The notes under the pieces were generated by a model that was given only the letters and a program-made list of their open reading frames with translations, did no database searches and was not told the DNA's origin. This document shows positions 47,007 to 55,601 of a DNA stretch of 64,000 nt, one piece after another (position 1 is the first letter of the stretch; the number at the start of each line of letters is the position of its first letter). The stretch lies in assembly GCF_001612825.1 (NCBI RefSeq), contig NZ_BDBE01000025.1, positions 558,001 to 622,000 of the forward strand. The letters run 5' to 3'. The DNA is from Nocardia caishijiensis NBRC 108228 (GTDB lineage: Bacteria; Actinomycetota; Actinomycetes; Mycobacteriales; Mycobacteriaceae). Made by a program: the position numbers and the translations under genes.

Positions 47007-47588
47007 TCAGTGCACCGGCGACAGCGTGCGGGGCGACAGCGGCTGTGCGCCGGTCGCGATGTCGATCGCTTCGGCCAGGCCCAGGCGCAGTTCGTGGTCC
47101 GGTGCGGGCGCCGGTCCGTCGTGGTGGGTGATGCCGTCGGCGGTCCGTACGTAGTGCAGCACGGTGTCGCCGATGTGCGCGGTGACAGTGCCCTCGACCA
47201 CGACCTCGGCGAGGGCCCGGCCCAGTGGCAGCGCCAGCCAGTGCGCGCGCACCGCGTCGGTGGGGTTGCGCGGCCCGAGCAGCGGCGCACCCCACCCGGC
47301 CAGCGCGTCGAGCACCGGCCGCAGCCCGCGGCCGAGGTCGGTGAGCTCGTAGCTCGAGCGCATCCCGTTGCGATGGTGGGTGAGCACACCGTCGCGCTCG
47401 AGCCCCTTGAGCCGGGTCGCGAGCATATCGGTGCTTATCCCGGGCAGATCGGCGAACAGGTCGCTGTAACGGCGTGGACCGGAACACAATTCGCGGACGA
47501 CGAGCAGGCTCCACCGGTCCCCGACGAGGTCGAGCGCGCGGCTCACGGCGCAGTAATGGTCGTAGCTTCGGCGTGACACGGCTATCAC
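47007..47588 (-). CDS. HxlR-family regulator with extra C-terminal domain
   Basis: This 193-residue protein has an HxlR winged helix in the first 110 residues (CAVSRALDLVGDRWSLLVVRELCSGPRRYSDLFADLPGIS). A 75-residue C-terminal domain follows (LGRALAEVVVEGTVTAHIGDTVLHYVRTADG), resembling an SCP2-like ligand pocket. GTG starts at 47588 or 47579. It is divergent from alaA, and twin dyads lie between them. Confidence 0.88.
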   Translation of the reverse strand: MIAVSRRSYDHYCAVSRALDLVGDRWSLLVVRELCSGPRRYSDLFADLPGISTDMLATRLKGLERDGVLTHHRNGMRSSYELTDLGRGLRPVLDALAGWGAPLLGPRNPTDAVRAHWLALPLGRALAEVVVEGTVTAHIGDTVLHYVRTADGITHHDGPAPAPDHELRLGLAEAIDIATGAQPLSPRTLSPVH

Positions 47589-47599
47589 TCTAACCTGAC

Positions 47600-47637
47600 A
47601 CTTGGAAAAACCAAGTGAGATCTTGGAAAAACCAAGT
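47600..47637. promoter_or_regulatory. Twin operators in the HxlR-alaA intergenic region
   Basis: ACTTGGAAAAACCAAGT at 47600-47616 and CTTGGAAAAACCAAG at 47622-47636 are near-identical dyads with arms CTTGG/CCAAG around AAAAA. Their centres are 21 bases apart, two helical turns. They lie 12 bases from the HxlR start and 36 from alaA. Confidence 0.8.
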
Positions 47638-47672
47638 AGTGTGTGCGGCAACCACATCGCGGAGGGAAGTCC

Positions 47673-48884
47673 ATGCAGTTCAAGCAGTCGAGCAAGCTGT
47701 CGGGAGTGTCGTACGAGATTCGTGGTCCGGTGGCCGAGGAAGCCGCCCGGCTCGAGGCCGAGGGACATCACGTGGTGAAGCTCAACACCGGCAATCCGCT
47801 GATCTTCGGGTTCGACGCGCCACCGGACCTTCTGCAGGACATGGTGCGAACCCTGCCCGCCTCCACCGGCTACTCCTCGTCGAAGGGCTTGCTCTCGGCC
47901 CGCCGTGCGGTGGTGCAGTACTACCAGACGCTCGGGGTCCCCGAGGTCGACGTGGAGCAGGTGTTCCTCGGCAACGGTGTCTCCGAGCTGATCATGATGG
48001 CGATGACCGCGCTGCTGGAGAACGGCGACGAGGTTCTCGTGCCCGCCCCCGACTTCCCGCTGTGGACCGCCGCGACCGCGCTCAACGGCGGCACCCCGGT
48101 GCATTATCTGTGCGACGAGGGCGCCGACTGGTACCCCGACCTGGCCGACATCACCGCCAAGATCACCGACCGCACCCGCGCCATCGTTCTCATCAACCCC
48201 AACAACCCGACCGGTGCGGTGTACCCGCCCGAGGTGTTGCGCGAGATCCTCGAGATCGCTCGCAGGCACAACCTCGTCGTATTCGCCGACGAGATCTACG
48301 ACAAGATCTACTACGACGACCTCGAGCACACAGCGGTCGCCTCGCTTGCCCCCGATCTGCTCTGCCTGACCTTCTCGGGCCTGTCGAAGAACTACCGCGC
48401 CGCGGGCCTGCGCTCCGGGTGGCTGGTCGTATCGGGACCCGTGCAGCACGCGGCGAGCTACCTCGAAGGGCTGACCATGTTGGCCGGTCTACGCCTGTGC
48501 GCGAATGTGCCCGCACAGCAGGCGATCCAGGCCGCGCTCGGCGGCTATCAGAGCATCTCCGACCTGGTCCTGCCCGGTGGCCGACTGCGTGAACAGCGGG
48601 ACCGGGCGTGGGAAGCGCTCAACTCGATCCCCGGCGTCTCGTGTGTGAAACCGAAGGGCGCGCTCTACGCCTTCCCGCGCATCGACCTGGAGATGTATCC
48701 GATCCACGACGACGAGAAGTTCGTGCTCGATCTGCTGCTGCAGGAGAAGCTGCACATCGTGCAGGGCACCGGCTTCAACTGGCCGCGCCCCGATCACTTC
48801 CGCATCGTCACCCTTCCGCACGCGGACGAACTCGAGGCCATCATCGAGCGGATCGGCCGCTTCCTGGCGACCTACCGGCAGTAG
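47673..48884 (+). CDS. alaA: Alanine-type PLP aminotransferase (AlaA-like)
   Basis: This 403-residue class I aminotransferase is strikingly close to E. coli AlaA as I remember it: SSKLSGVSYEIRGPV, NGVSELIMMAMTALL, VLINPNNPTGAVY, FADEIYDKIYYDD, and the PLP lysine in FSGLSKNYRAAGLR. It should interconvert pyruvate and alanine with glutamate as donor. The ATG at 47673 follows CGGAGGGAAG. Being divergent from an HxlR regulator across twin operators suggests redox or metabolite control. Confidence 0.93.
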   Translation: MQFKQSSKLSGVSYEIRGPVAEEAARLEAEGHHVVKLNTGNPLIFGFDAPPDLLQDMVRTLPASTGYSSSKGLLSARRAVVQYYQTLGVPEVDVEQVFLGNGVSELIMMAMTALLENGDEVLVPAPDFPLWTAATALNGGTPVHYLCDEGADWYPDLADITAKITDRTRAIVLINPNNPTGAVYPPEVLREILEIARRHNLVVFADEIYDKIYYDDLEHTAVASLAPDLLCLTFSGLSKNYRAAGLRSGWLVVSGPVQHAASYLEGLTMLAGLRLCANVPAQQAIQAALGGYQSISDLVLPGGRLREQRDRAWEALNSIPGVSCVKPKGALYAFPRIDLEMYPIHDDEKFVLDLLLQEKLHIVQGTGFNWPRPDHFRIVTLPHADELEAIIERIGRFLATYRQ

Positions 48885-48885
48885 A

Positions 48886-49104
48886 TCAGGTCGGGCAGCC
48901 CTGGCTGGAGTCGCCGGACGCCGAGGGCGGCAGCTGGATGAGGCAGAGGATGAGCCCGGCCGTCTCGTCGGCGAGCTGGCCGGATCCGGTATGGACCGTC
49001 AGCCGGTTCGGCCCGGTGAGCTCGGCCGAGGCGACCGGCGCGGCGAACAACGGCACCGCCGCGGCACACAGAGTCAGCGCCGCGGCGGCGAACTTCTTCA
49101 GCAT
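48886..49104 (-). CDS. Small secreted protein of unknown function
   Basis: This 72-residue protein has a clear signal peptide (MLKKFAAAALTLCAAAVPLF, cleavage near ASA-EL). The mature part is about 44 residues with two cysteines (LILCLIQ and SQGCPT) that can form one disulphide. It is convergent with alaA, with stops one base apart. Similar tiny exported proteins are common in Nocardia; no function is known. Confidence 0.75.
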   Translation of the reverse strand: MLKKFAAAALTLCAAAVPLFAAPVASAELTGPNRLTVHTGSGQLADETAGLILCLIQLPPSASGDSSQGCPT

Positions 49105-49197
49105 GATCGGCCCCTGTCTCCCGGACGACGTCGCGGCCCCGATCTTACGCCCGGAGTGAGACCGGAGACTTCGGCACGGTGACGAGGGCGCAGCGCA

Positions 49198-49317
49198 GCG
49201 ACACGGTGCTCGGCGCACGACGCGGTTCTCGGCCGCACGGCCATGGGTTCTGCGCAGGGCCACCGTGCTCATTGCAGCGACATGGGGCTCGGCCGCAACG
49301 ACACGGGGCTCAGCGAG
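49198..49317. repeat. Degenerate 20-base tandem repeats
   Basis: Six diverged units of 19-21 bases, for example GCGACACGGTGCTCGGCGCA (49198), GCGACATGGGGCTCGGCCGCA's first 20 bases (49277) and ACGACACGGGGCTCAGCGAG (49298), lie head to tail between the small secreted gene and the P450 gene. The period is not a multiple of three and no gene covers them. Confidence 0.7.
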
Positions 49318-49331
49318 TGCGGCGGGCAGGG

Positions 49332-50555
49332 CTAGTGCAGTCGGACCGGGAGGTCGAGCAGGCCGCGGATGAGCGTGCTCGTCTGCCAGTTCATGGTGGC
49401 GGCGGGCTCAGCCAAGCGCAGGTCGGGGAAACGCCGGAGCAATGCGGTGAAGGCGATCTCGGCTTCGAGGCGGGCGAGCGGTGCGCCGACGCAGAAGTGG
49501 ATACCGTGACCGAAGGCGAGGTGGCCCGCGGTCGGTCTGTCGAGGGTGAGTGTGTCGGGGTCCTCGAAGCGGGCCGGGTCGCGGTTTGCGGCGGCCAGGG
49601 CGACGTTCACGATCTCGCCCGCCGGAATCTCGATGCCGCCGAGGGTGACCGGCTCCGCGGTGAATCGCAGCGTCGCCATGTCGACCGGCCCGTCGTAGCG
49701 CAGGAACTCCTCGATGGCCTCGGGTACTCCCGCCGGGTCGGCACACAGCGCACCCCACTCGGCGGGTTCGCGCAGCAGGGCGTGCACCCCGTTGCCGATC
49801 AGGTTCACGGTGGTCTCGTGCCCGGCGACGAGCAGCAGGAAGGCCATCGACACCAGCTCGCGGTCGCTGAGCCGGTCACCGTCCTCGTCGGCGAGGACCA
49901 GTTGCGACAGCAAGTCGTCGCTGGGCGCGGTCTGCTTGGCGCGCACCAGATTCGCCAGATAGGTCGCCATGGCGGCCGCGGCGGCGGGCCTGCCTTCCTC
50001 CTCACCGACCACGCCGACCAGCGACCGCGTCCAGGCCTGGAAGTCGTTGCGGTCGTCGAAGGGCACACCGAGCAGTTCGCAGATCACTGTCACCGGAAGG
50101 GGATTGGCGAACGCCTGCATGAGGTCGACCTCGTCGTGGCCGTCCATCGCTGCCAGCAGGTTCTCGGTGATCTCCTCGATGCGGGGACGCAGGGCCGCCA
50201 CCTGCCGGGTGGTGAACGCCTTGTTCACCAGTTTGCGCAATCGGGTGTGCTCGGGCGGGTCGGTGCTCAGCATGTGTTGCAGCAGCACCATGGTGTTGGC
50301 GTCGGTGGGGGTGCCGTCGCGTTTGGCGCGCAGGATCTCGTCGGCACGCACCGTGTCCTTGCGCAGCCGGGGGTCGGCCAGTGCGGCTCTCGCCTCGGCA
50401 TGCCCGATGACGATCCAGCGGACCACATTGTCGGGGAACAACACCCGGTGCACGGGGCCGGTGGCGCGCCAGCGGCGGTAGTGGGCGTGCGGGTCGTCGA
50501 AGAAGTCGGCGCCGATGGTCTCGACAGGGGCGGTGGCGGTGGTGGTGTCGGCCAT
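49332..50555 (-). CDS. Cytochrome P450
   Basis: This 407-residue bacterial class I P450 has the I-helix motif AGHETT, the ExxR helix EFLRYDGPVDM region and the haem-binding loop FGHGIHFCVGAPLAR with C355. It needs a separate ferredoxin and reductase, which are not encoded nearby. It looks like the CYP105/107-type oxidases of secondary metabolism or xenobiotic breakdown; the substrate is unknown. I took the ATG at 50555 (MADTTTATAPVE), which gives the usual length. Confidence 0.94.
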   Translation of the reverse strand: MADTTTATAPVETIGADFFDDPHAHYRRWRATGPVHRVLFPDNVVRWIVIGHAEARAALADPRLRKDTVRADEILRAKRDGTPTDANTMVLLQHMLSTDPPEHTRLRKLVNKAFTTRQVAALRPRIEEITENLLAAMDGHDEVDLMQAFANPLPVTVICELLGVPFDDRNDFQAWTRSLVGVVGEEEGRPAAAAAMATYLANLVRAKQTAPSDDLLSQLVLADEDGDRLSDRELVSMAFLLLVAGHETTVNLIGNGVHALLREPAEWGALCADPAGVPEAIEEFLRYDGPVDMATLRFTAEPVTLGGIEIPAGEIVNVALAAANRDPARFEDPDTLTLDRPTAGHLAFGHGIHFCVGAPLARLEAEIAFTALLRRFPDLRLAEPAATMNWQTSTLIRGLLDLPVRLH

Positions 50556-50685
50556 TTCGTCACGGTACCGGTCCGGCCGCGACGACGCGCCGGAAGCGAC
50601 CATCCGAATTGCCGAATTCACTTGTGGCAGGCGATGTTCGGATGGGTGCGCACCGCGCGTGGCGGCGGGTGCGCACCGGTCCGTG

Positions 50686-51672
50686 TCAGCGAGCCGAGCC
50701 GTGGAGGGCGATCTTGCCGTTGCGTCCCGGCGTTTCCGAGGCCACGGCCGCGTCACCGGCCTTGTCCAGGGGATACTCACCGTCGAGTTCCAGCCGCAGC
50801 GTGCCCTCGGCGGCCAGCCCGACCAGTTCGGTGATGAGCCGCACGTAGTCCGCGCGGTCGATCTCGGCGCCGCGCTGCTGGCCCCAGAACCCCTTAACCA
50901 CAGCCTGTTTGAAGATCACCGCGCCGGTGTCGACGACCAGCGGCTGGCCCGACAGCGCGCCGAAGGAGATGAGCTCACCGCGCGGGGCGAGCAGCGACAT
51001 CAGCGTGTTCGCGGCCGGACCGCTGACCTGGTCGACGGCCCGCACGATCGGTTCGTCGCCGGTCACCTCGGCCACCCGGTCGGTCCAGCCCTCGGTCTCG
51101 GTGTCGAGCACCGGGCCGTACCCGAGGTCGGTCAGGGCCCGCACCGAACTCGGTCCCCGCACCAGACTCAGCACCCGCACGCCGCGCTGCTTGGCGAACA
51201 GGTTGACCAGCCGACCCACCGCGCCGTTGGCGGCATTGACCACGATCCACCGACCGGGCTCGACGCCAAGATCGTCGAGCAGCATCAGCGCGCTCAACGG
51301 CATGGCCAGCAGTTGGCAGGCGGTCTCGTCGGGCACCGACGGCGGCATTGGCACCACCTGGTCGGCGCGCGCGAGGAAGAACTCCGCCCACGCGGCCCTG
51401 GCCCCGGCCACCGCGACCCGCTGTCCGACCTGCACGCGATCGACGCCCGGACCCACCGCGTCGACCACGCCGACGGCCTCGGTTCCCGGAATCGCGGGCA
51501 GTGGCGGTTTGTACCCGTACACCCCGCGCACGATGGCGAGGTCGTGGTTGTGGATGGGGGAGAGCGTCATCGTCAGCCGCACCTCACCCGGCCCCGGTTC
51601 GGGCGCGGGCACGGTCTGCGCCCCGAGTACGTCCTTCGGCTCCCCGAACTGTTCGATCACCACTGCCTGCAT
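50686..51672 (-). CDS. MDR-superfamily zinc-free alcohol dehydrogenase / quinone or enoyl reductase
   Basis: This 328-residue MDR protein has a GroES-like N-terminus (MQAVVIEQFGEPKDVL, LSPIHNHDLAIVRGVYG, PAIPGTEAVGVVDAVG) and a Rossmann domain with VNAANGAVGRLVNLFAKQRG. Zinc-binding cysteines are absent, so it is a quinone-reductase or MECR-like enoyl reductase using NADPH. It is upstream of the P450 on the same strand (130 bases), so they might share a pathway. Confidence 0.9.
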   Translation of the reverse strand: MQAVVIEQFGEPKDVLGAQTVPAPEPGPGEVRLTMTLSPIHNHDLAIVRGVYGYKPPLPAIPGTEAVGVVDAVGPGVDRVQVGQRVAVAGARAAWAEFFLARADQVVPMPPSVPDETACQLLAMPLSALMLLDDLGVEPGRWIVVNAANGAVGRLVNLFAKQRGVRVLSLVRGPSSVRALTDLGYGPVLDTETEGWTDRVAEVTGDEPIVRAVDQVSGPAANTLMSLLAPRGELISFGALSGQPLVVDTGAVIFKQAVVKGFWGQQRGAEIDRADYVRLITELVGLAAEGTLRLELDGEYPLDKAGDAAVASETPGRNGKIALHGSAR

Positions 51673-51989
51673 GTCCGCCTCCGAAGCTGGTCGCGAGTCG
51701 TGCACGATGCGCCCATTCTTCCACCGCCCCGTACTTCCCCCGAGTCCGCACGTTCCGGTCGCGCGATGCGCGCTCGGCGCAGCGGCCGACGACAGCCCAT
51801 CTCGGACCGCCTCAGCTCAGGATGCGAGGCTGCGCCGATCGGCCCGTATGCGACATTTTCGCCATTGTGTCCGCGCACAATCCGCCCGTGTCAATACGCC
51901 GCGAGGGTGACCGATGCCCCCTGCCGTAGCTCCACCGAATCGGTCTTCCGGGGGACGACCGGCGAGGCACTGCGGCCTACTCTCGGTCC
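51673..51989. other. Gene-free region between divergent genes
   Basis: About 317 bases between the MDR gene and the DUF418 gene. Short frames here lack coding bias. No clear operator or RNA structure is seen. Confidence 0.45.
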
Positions 51990-53207
51990 ATGACAGCCGG
52001 AACCCCTTCACCCGCGGCATCTTCCGGCCGCCGCATCGGCGAGGTCGACATCCTGCGCGGATTCGCCCTGTTCGGCATTCTGCTCACCAATGTGATCATC
52101 GCGACCACCCTGTGGTCGGCGGTCGGCACCCGCGAGGATCCGCGTTCGCTGTTCGACGGCACCGCCGATCAGCTGGTCCGCGCGGGCGTCGACGCGCTGT
52201 TCACCGGGCGTTTCTACCTGCTGTTCGCGTTCCTGTTCGGATACTCGTTCACCCTGCAGATCGCGGCGGCCCAGCGGGCCGGGGCGCCACCGGTGCGGCG
52301 GCTGCTGCGGCGGTGTGCGGCGCTGATGGGAATCGGCCTGCTGCACGTGTCCTTCCTGTGGGTCGGCGACATCCTCACCCTGTACGCGGCGCTGTGCCTG
52401 CTGCTGGTCGCCCTGCGCAATCTCTCGGCCCGGACCGCTGTCATCACCGCGATCGTGCTGTATGCGCTGTGGTCGGCCTTCGCGTTCCTGCCCGGAAGCG
52501 ACACGGGCACGCTCGGCCTCGGGCTGTTCCTCGATCTGCCGAAGATGTCGGCGGACTACACCGGCAGCTTCGCCGACACCTTCGCCGCCCAGACCTCCGT
52601 CGCCCCGGTGTTCGCGATCCTCATCTGGATCGGCCAGGGCGTGCCGAGCCTGGCGATGTTCCTGCTCGGCATGGTCGCGGGTCAACGCAATCTGTTCGAG
52701 GACGCCGCGACCATCGCGCGCTGGTCGCCCCGGGTGCTGTGGATCGGGTTCGGGCTCGGGCTCCCGATCTCGGCCATGACCTTCGCCCAGCTGATGGACT
52801 GGTGGCATCCGCCGGTCCTGGTCCACGGACTCCAATACCTCATCGCGCCCGCCATGACCTTCGCCTATGTCGCGCTGGTCCTGCGGCTGGCGCGCTCGCC
52901 GCGCACCGGCCGGTATCTCGCCGTGCTCGCGCCCGCCGGGCGGATGGCGGCCACCAACTACATCGGCCAGTCGGTGGTGCTGATGGTGGTCTACACCGGA
53001 TACGGTTTCGCCCTCGCCGACACCGTCGCGCCGCCGGTGGTCGTGCTCGTCGCGCTGGTCACCCTCGCCGCCCAGCTCGCGCTCAGTGCCTGGTGGTTGC
53101 GTCACCATCCCTACGGTCCGGTGGAATGGGTGTTGCGCGCCGCCACCTATCTGACGATTCCTACCTGGCGGAACCCGAAAGTGGTTGCGGTGCAGGCTGT
53201 TCGATGA
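51990..53207 (+). CDS. DUF418 polytopic membrane protein
   Basis: This 405-residue membrane protein has about ten helices. It starts RIGEVDILRGFALFGILLTNV, the typical start of DUF418/DUF1624 (YeiB-like) proteins, and the late MAATNYIGQSVVLMVVYTGYGFAL and AYVALVLRLARS belong to the DUF418 domain. The family is related to acyltransferase-3-like membrane folds; the role is unknown. It is convergent with the TetR gene, stops one base apart. Confidence 0.9.
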   Translation: MTAGTPSPAASSGRRIGEVDILRGFALFGILLTNVIIATTLWSAVGTREDPRSLFDGTADQLVRAGVDALFTGRFYLLFAFLFGYSFTLQIAAAQRAGAPPVRRLLRRCAALMGIGLLHVSFLWVGDILTLYAALCLLLVALRNLSARTAVITAIVLYALWSAFAFLPGSDTGTLGLGLFLDLPKMSADYTGSFADTFAAQTSVAPVFAILIWIGQGVPSLAMFLLGMVAGQRNLFEDAATIARWSPRVLWIGFGLGLPISAMTFAQLMDWWHPPVLVHGLQYLIAPAMTFAYVALVLRLARSPRTGRYLAVLAPAGRMAATNYIGQSVVLMVVYTGYGFALADTVAPPVVVLVALVTLAAQLALSAWWLRHHPYGPVEWVLRAATYLTIPTWRNPKVVAVQAVR

Positions 53208-53208
53208 G

Positions 53209-53880
53209 CTAGCCGGACCGGTCGGCGCGTGCGGCGAAACCGTCACAGAGCGCGTCGAGGCCCAGGTAGAGCAGATCCTGTGAGGTCAGCTCGCTCACGC
53301 CCGCACCCTCCAGGTCCGCTAAGGCGGGCGGCACCGGGAACTGTGGCGTGCCTTCCAGGAGATCACGCAGACCGTTGGGGTCGTCGGTCGCGGTGCGCTT
53401 GTCGGCGAGCAGGGCGCCACCGACCACCGGCAGGCTCGCACCGGAGATGTAGTTCCACACCGTGAAGGCCATGGTCGTGGCCTCGCGCGCCGTCACCTCG
53501 AGCTCGCGCAGGCCCGCCACCAGCCACGCCAGGCTCGCCAAGCCCTGGGGGCCGAAGCTGTAGCGGGGGACCGCGAAGGTCAGCAGCACCCACGGATGCT
53601 GCTGATACAGCTGCCAATCGACCTCGGCGGCGATGCGCACCCGGTCGCGCCAGGACCAGTCCTGCCCGGTGGGATCGGGGTAGGGATGGCGCGCGGCGAT
53701 CTCGTCGGTCATGGCCGCGATCAGTTCGTCCTTGCTGTCCACGTGCCGGTACAGCGACATGGTTCCCACCGCGAGCCGATCGGCGATGCGCCGCATCGAT
53801 ACCGCGTCGAGGCCGTCGGCATCGGCGAGGGCGATCGCGGCGTCGACGATCGCCGCCCTGGTGAGCTTGGCCTCAGTCAT
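53209..53880 (-). CDS. TetR-family regulator of the adjacent MFS exporter
   Basis: This 223-residue protein has a TetR helix-turn-helix (RAAIVDAAIALADADGLDAVSMRRIADRLAVGTMSLYRHVDSKDEL) and a TetR_C-type ligand domain, as in TetR/OtrR-like efflux regulators. The ATG at 53880 gives the usual start; an ATG seven codons upstream also exists. It is divergent from a drug-exporter gene across palindromic sequence. Confidence 0.92.
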   Translation of the reverse strand: MTEAKLTRAAIVDAAIALADADGLDAVSMRRIADRLAVGTMSLYRHVDSKDELIAAMTDEIAARHPYPDPTGQDWSWRDRVRIAAEVDWQLYQQHPWVLLTFAVPRYSFGPQGLASLAWLVAGLRELEVTAREATTMAFTVWNYISGASLPVVGGALLADKRTATDDPNGLRDLLEGTPQFPVPPALADLEGAGVSELTSQDLLYLGLDALCDGFAARADRSG

Positions 53881-53910
53881 CCCATGACTCACTTTCGTCA
53901 TCCGGTCTTA

Positions 53911-53951
53911 ATGCGTACACTGTACCGGTGCCCCGCGTACGCCGTACGCAT
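53911..53951. promoter_or_regulatory. Operator-like palindromes between tetR and MFS genes
   Basis: The stretch is bounded by ATGCGTAC (53911) and GTACGCAT (ending 53951). Inside are GTACACTGTAC (53915-53925) and GCGTACGCCGTACGC (53935-53949), two dyads sharing GTAC half-sites. Location and symmetry fit a TetR operator controlling both genes. Confidence 0.7.
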
Positions 53952-53971
53952 ACCCTGGGAAGGATCTCGGA

Positions 53972-55441
53972 ATGACGAAGCTGGAACCGGCGGTGCCCAC
54001 CGCGGTCGCCGGTGGACGCCGCGCATGGCTCGGACTGGGCGTGCTGCTGCTGCCGGTGCTGCTGGTGTCGATGGACATCTCGGTGCTGTTCCTCGCCATG
54101 CCGACCCTCACGAGCGACCTCGACCCCACCGCCTCCCAGCAGCTGTGGATCCTCGATATCTACGGGTTCATGCTCGCGGGCCTGCTCATCACCATGGGCA
54201 ATCTCGGTGACCGGATCGGCAGACGCAACATCCTGCTCGCCGGTGCGGCCGTGTTCGGGGTGGCCTCGGTGCTCGCCGCCTTCGCGCCGAGCGCCCCGAT
54301 CCTGATCGCCGCGCGCGTGCTGATGGGTATCGGCGGTGCGACCCTGTTGCCGTCGAGCCTGGCATTGATCTCCACGCTCTTCCCCGACGCGCGCAGGCGC
54401 GCGACCGCCATCGGCATCTGGACCGCGTTCTTCGCGGGTGGTTCGGCCGTCGGCCCGATCATCGGCGGACTGCTGCTGCACCACTTCTGGTGGGGTTCGG
54501 TGTTCCTCATCAACATCCCCGTGCTCGCGGTGCTGCTGCTGTTCGGGCCGTTCCTACTGCCCGAACACCGCTCCGCGACCCTCGGCCCGATCGACCTGCC
54601 GAGTGTCGCGCTGTCGATCGGCGGCATCCTGCCGGTGATCTACGGCATCAAGCACATCGCCGCCGACGGCTTCGATCCTGTCTCGCTGGTGATCGCCGGT
54701 GTCGGCACGGTGATGCTCGTGCTGTTCGTGCGCAGGCAGCGTCATCTCAGCGAACCGCTGCTCGACCTGTCGCTGTTCACCCGGCCGCTGTTCCGGGTCG
54801 CGATCGGCGCCAGCATGGCAGGCATGATGTCGCTGGCCGCCATGAGTTATCTGACCAGCGTGTACCTGCAGTCGGTCACCGGACGCGACCCGTTGCAGGC
54901 CGCGCTGCTAGGTATCCCGATGGCGATCGCGGTGTTCGTCTGCTCGATGAGCGGTGCGAATCTGGGCTTGCGGATCGGGGTGCGGGCCGCGTTCACCCTG
55001 GCGCTGGGCGCGTCGGCGGTCGGCAACCTGATGCTGCTCGGTGTCGGCGTCGACGGCGGGTTGGCCTGGTACGTGGCCGGTTCGGTGATCGCCGGTATCG
55101 GGTACGGCATCTCCTTCACCCTGGTGTCGGACGTCGCGGTCTCGGCGGTGCCCGCCGAGCGTGCCGGGTCGGCGGTCGGCATCTCCGAGACCAGCTTCGA
55201 ACTCGGCAACGCGCTCGGGCTCGCGTTGCTCGGCTCGTTGGCGGCACTGGTGTTCCGTTCCGGCGGCGATTTCGACGAGACGCTGGGCGAGACCCTCGTG
55301 CATTCCGGTGGCGACGCGGGCCTGGCCCATGCCGCGCGTGAATCGTTCGTCAGCGGCATGCATGTCGCGACCACATGCGGTGCGTTGCTGCTGCTTGCGA
55401 TGGCCGCACTCGCCTGGCGATCGGCGCGGTCGGCACGTTGA
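53972..55441 (+). CDS. MFS drug exporter, DHA2 (14-helix) family
   Basis: This 489-residue major facilitator has about 14 helices. DHA2 features are the first-helix VLLVSMDISVLFLAMPTL, motif A GNLGDRIGRRN and motif C-like FFAGGSAVGPIIGGLLL. It resembles QacA/EmrB/SmvA-type exporters of cationic drugs and antiseptics. The divergent TetR regulator and operators form a standard inducible efflux unit. Confidence 0.94.
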   Translation: MTKLEPAVPTAVAGGRRAWLGLGVLLLPVLLVSMDISVLFLAMPTLTSDLDPTASQQLWILDIYGFMLAGLLITMGNLGDRIGRRNILLAGAAVFGVASVLAAFAPSAPILIAARVLMGIGGATLLPSSLALISTLFPDARRRATAIGIWTAFFAGGSAVGPIIGGLLLHHFWWGSVFLINIPVLAVLLLFGPFLLPEHRSATLGPIDLPSVALSIGGILPVIYGIKHIAADGFDPVSLVIAGVGTVMLVLFVRRQRHLSEPLLDLSLFTRPLFRVAIGASMAGMMSLAAMSYLTSVYLQSVTGRDPLQAALLGIPMAIAVFVCSMSGANLGLRIGVRAAFTLALGASAVGNLMLLGVGVDGGLAWYVAGSVIAGIGYGISFTLVSDVAVSAVPAERAGSAVGISETSFELGNALGLALLGSLAALVFRSGGDFDETLGETLVHSGGDAGLAHAARESFVSGMHVATTCGALLLLAMAALAWRSARSAR

Positions 55442-55601
55442 GGTGACGTGGGCGCGGCCACCAGCACGTCGTGCCCACCGCGGACCACACGTGCGGCGGC
55501 CGCGTGCGCGATGATGCGCGCGCTGTGAGGAGGACCACCCGGCGTGCGCCCGGGATCGGCTCGCCGAGCGTCGCGGTGATGGCGTTGCATAGGATCGTCG
55601 G

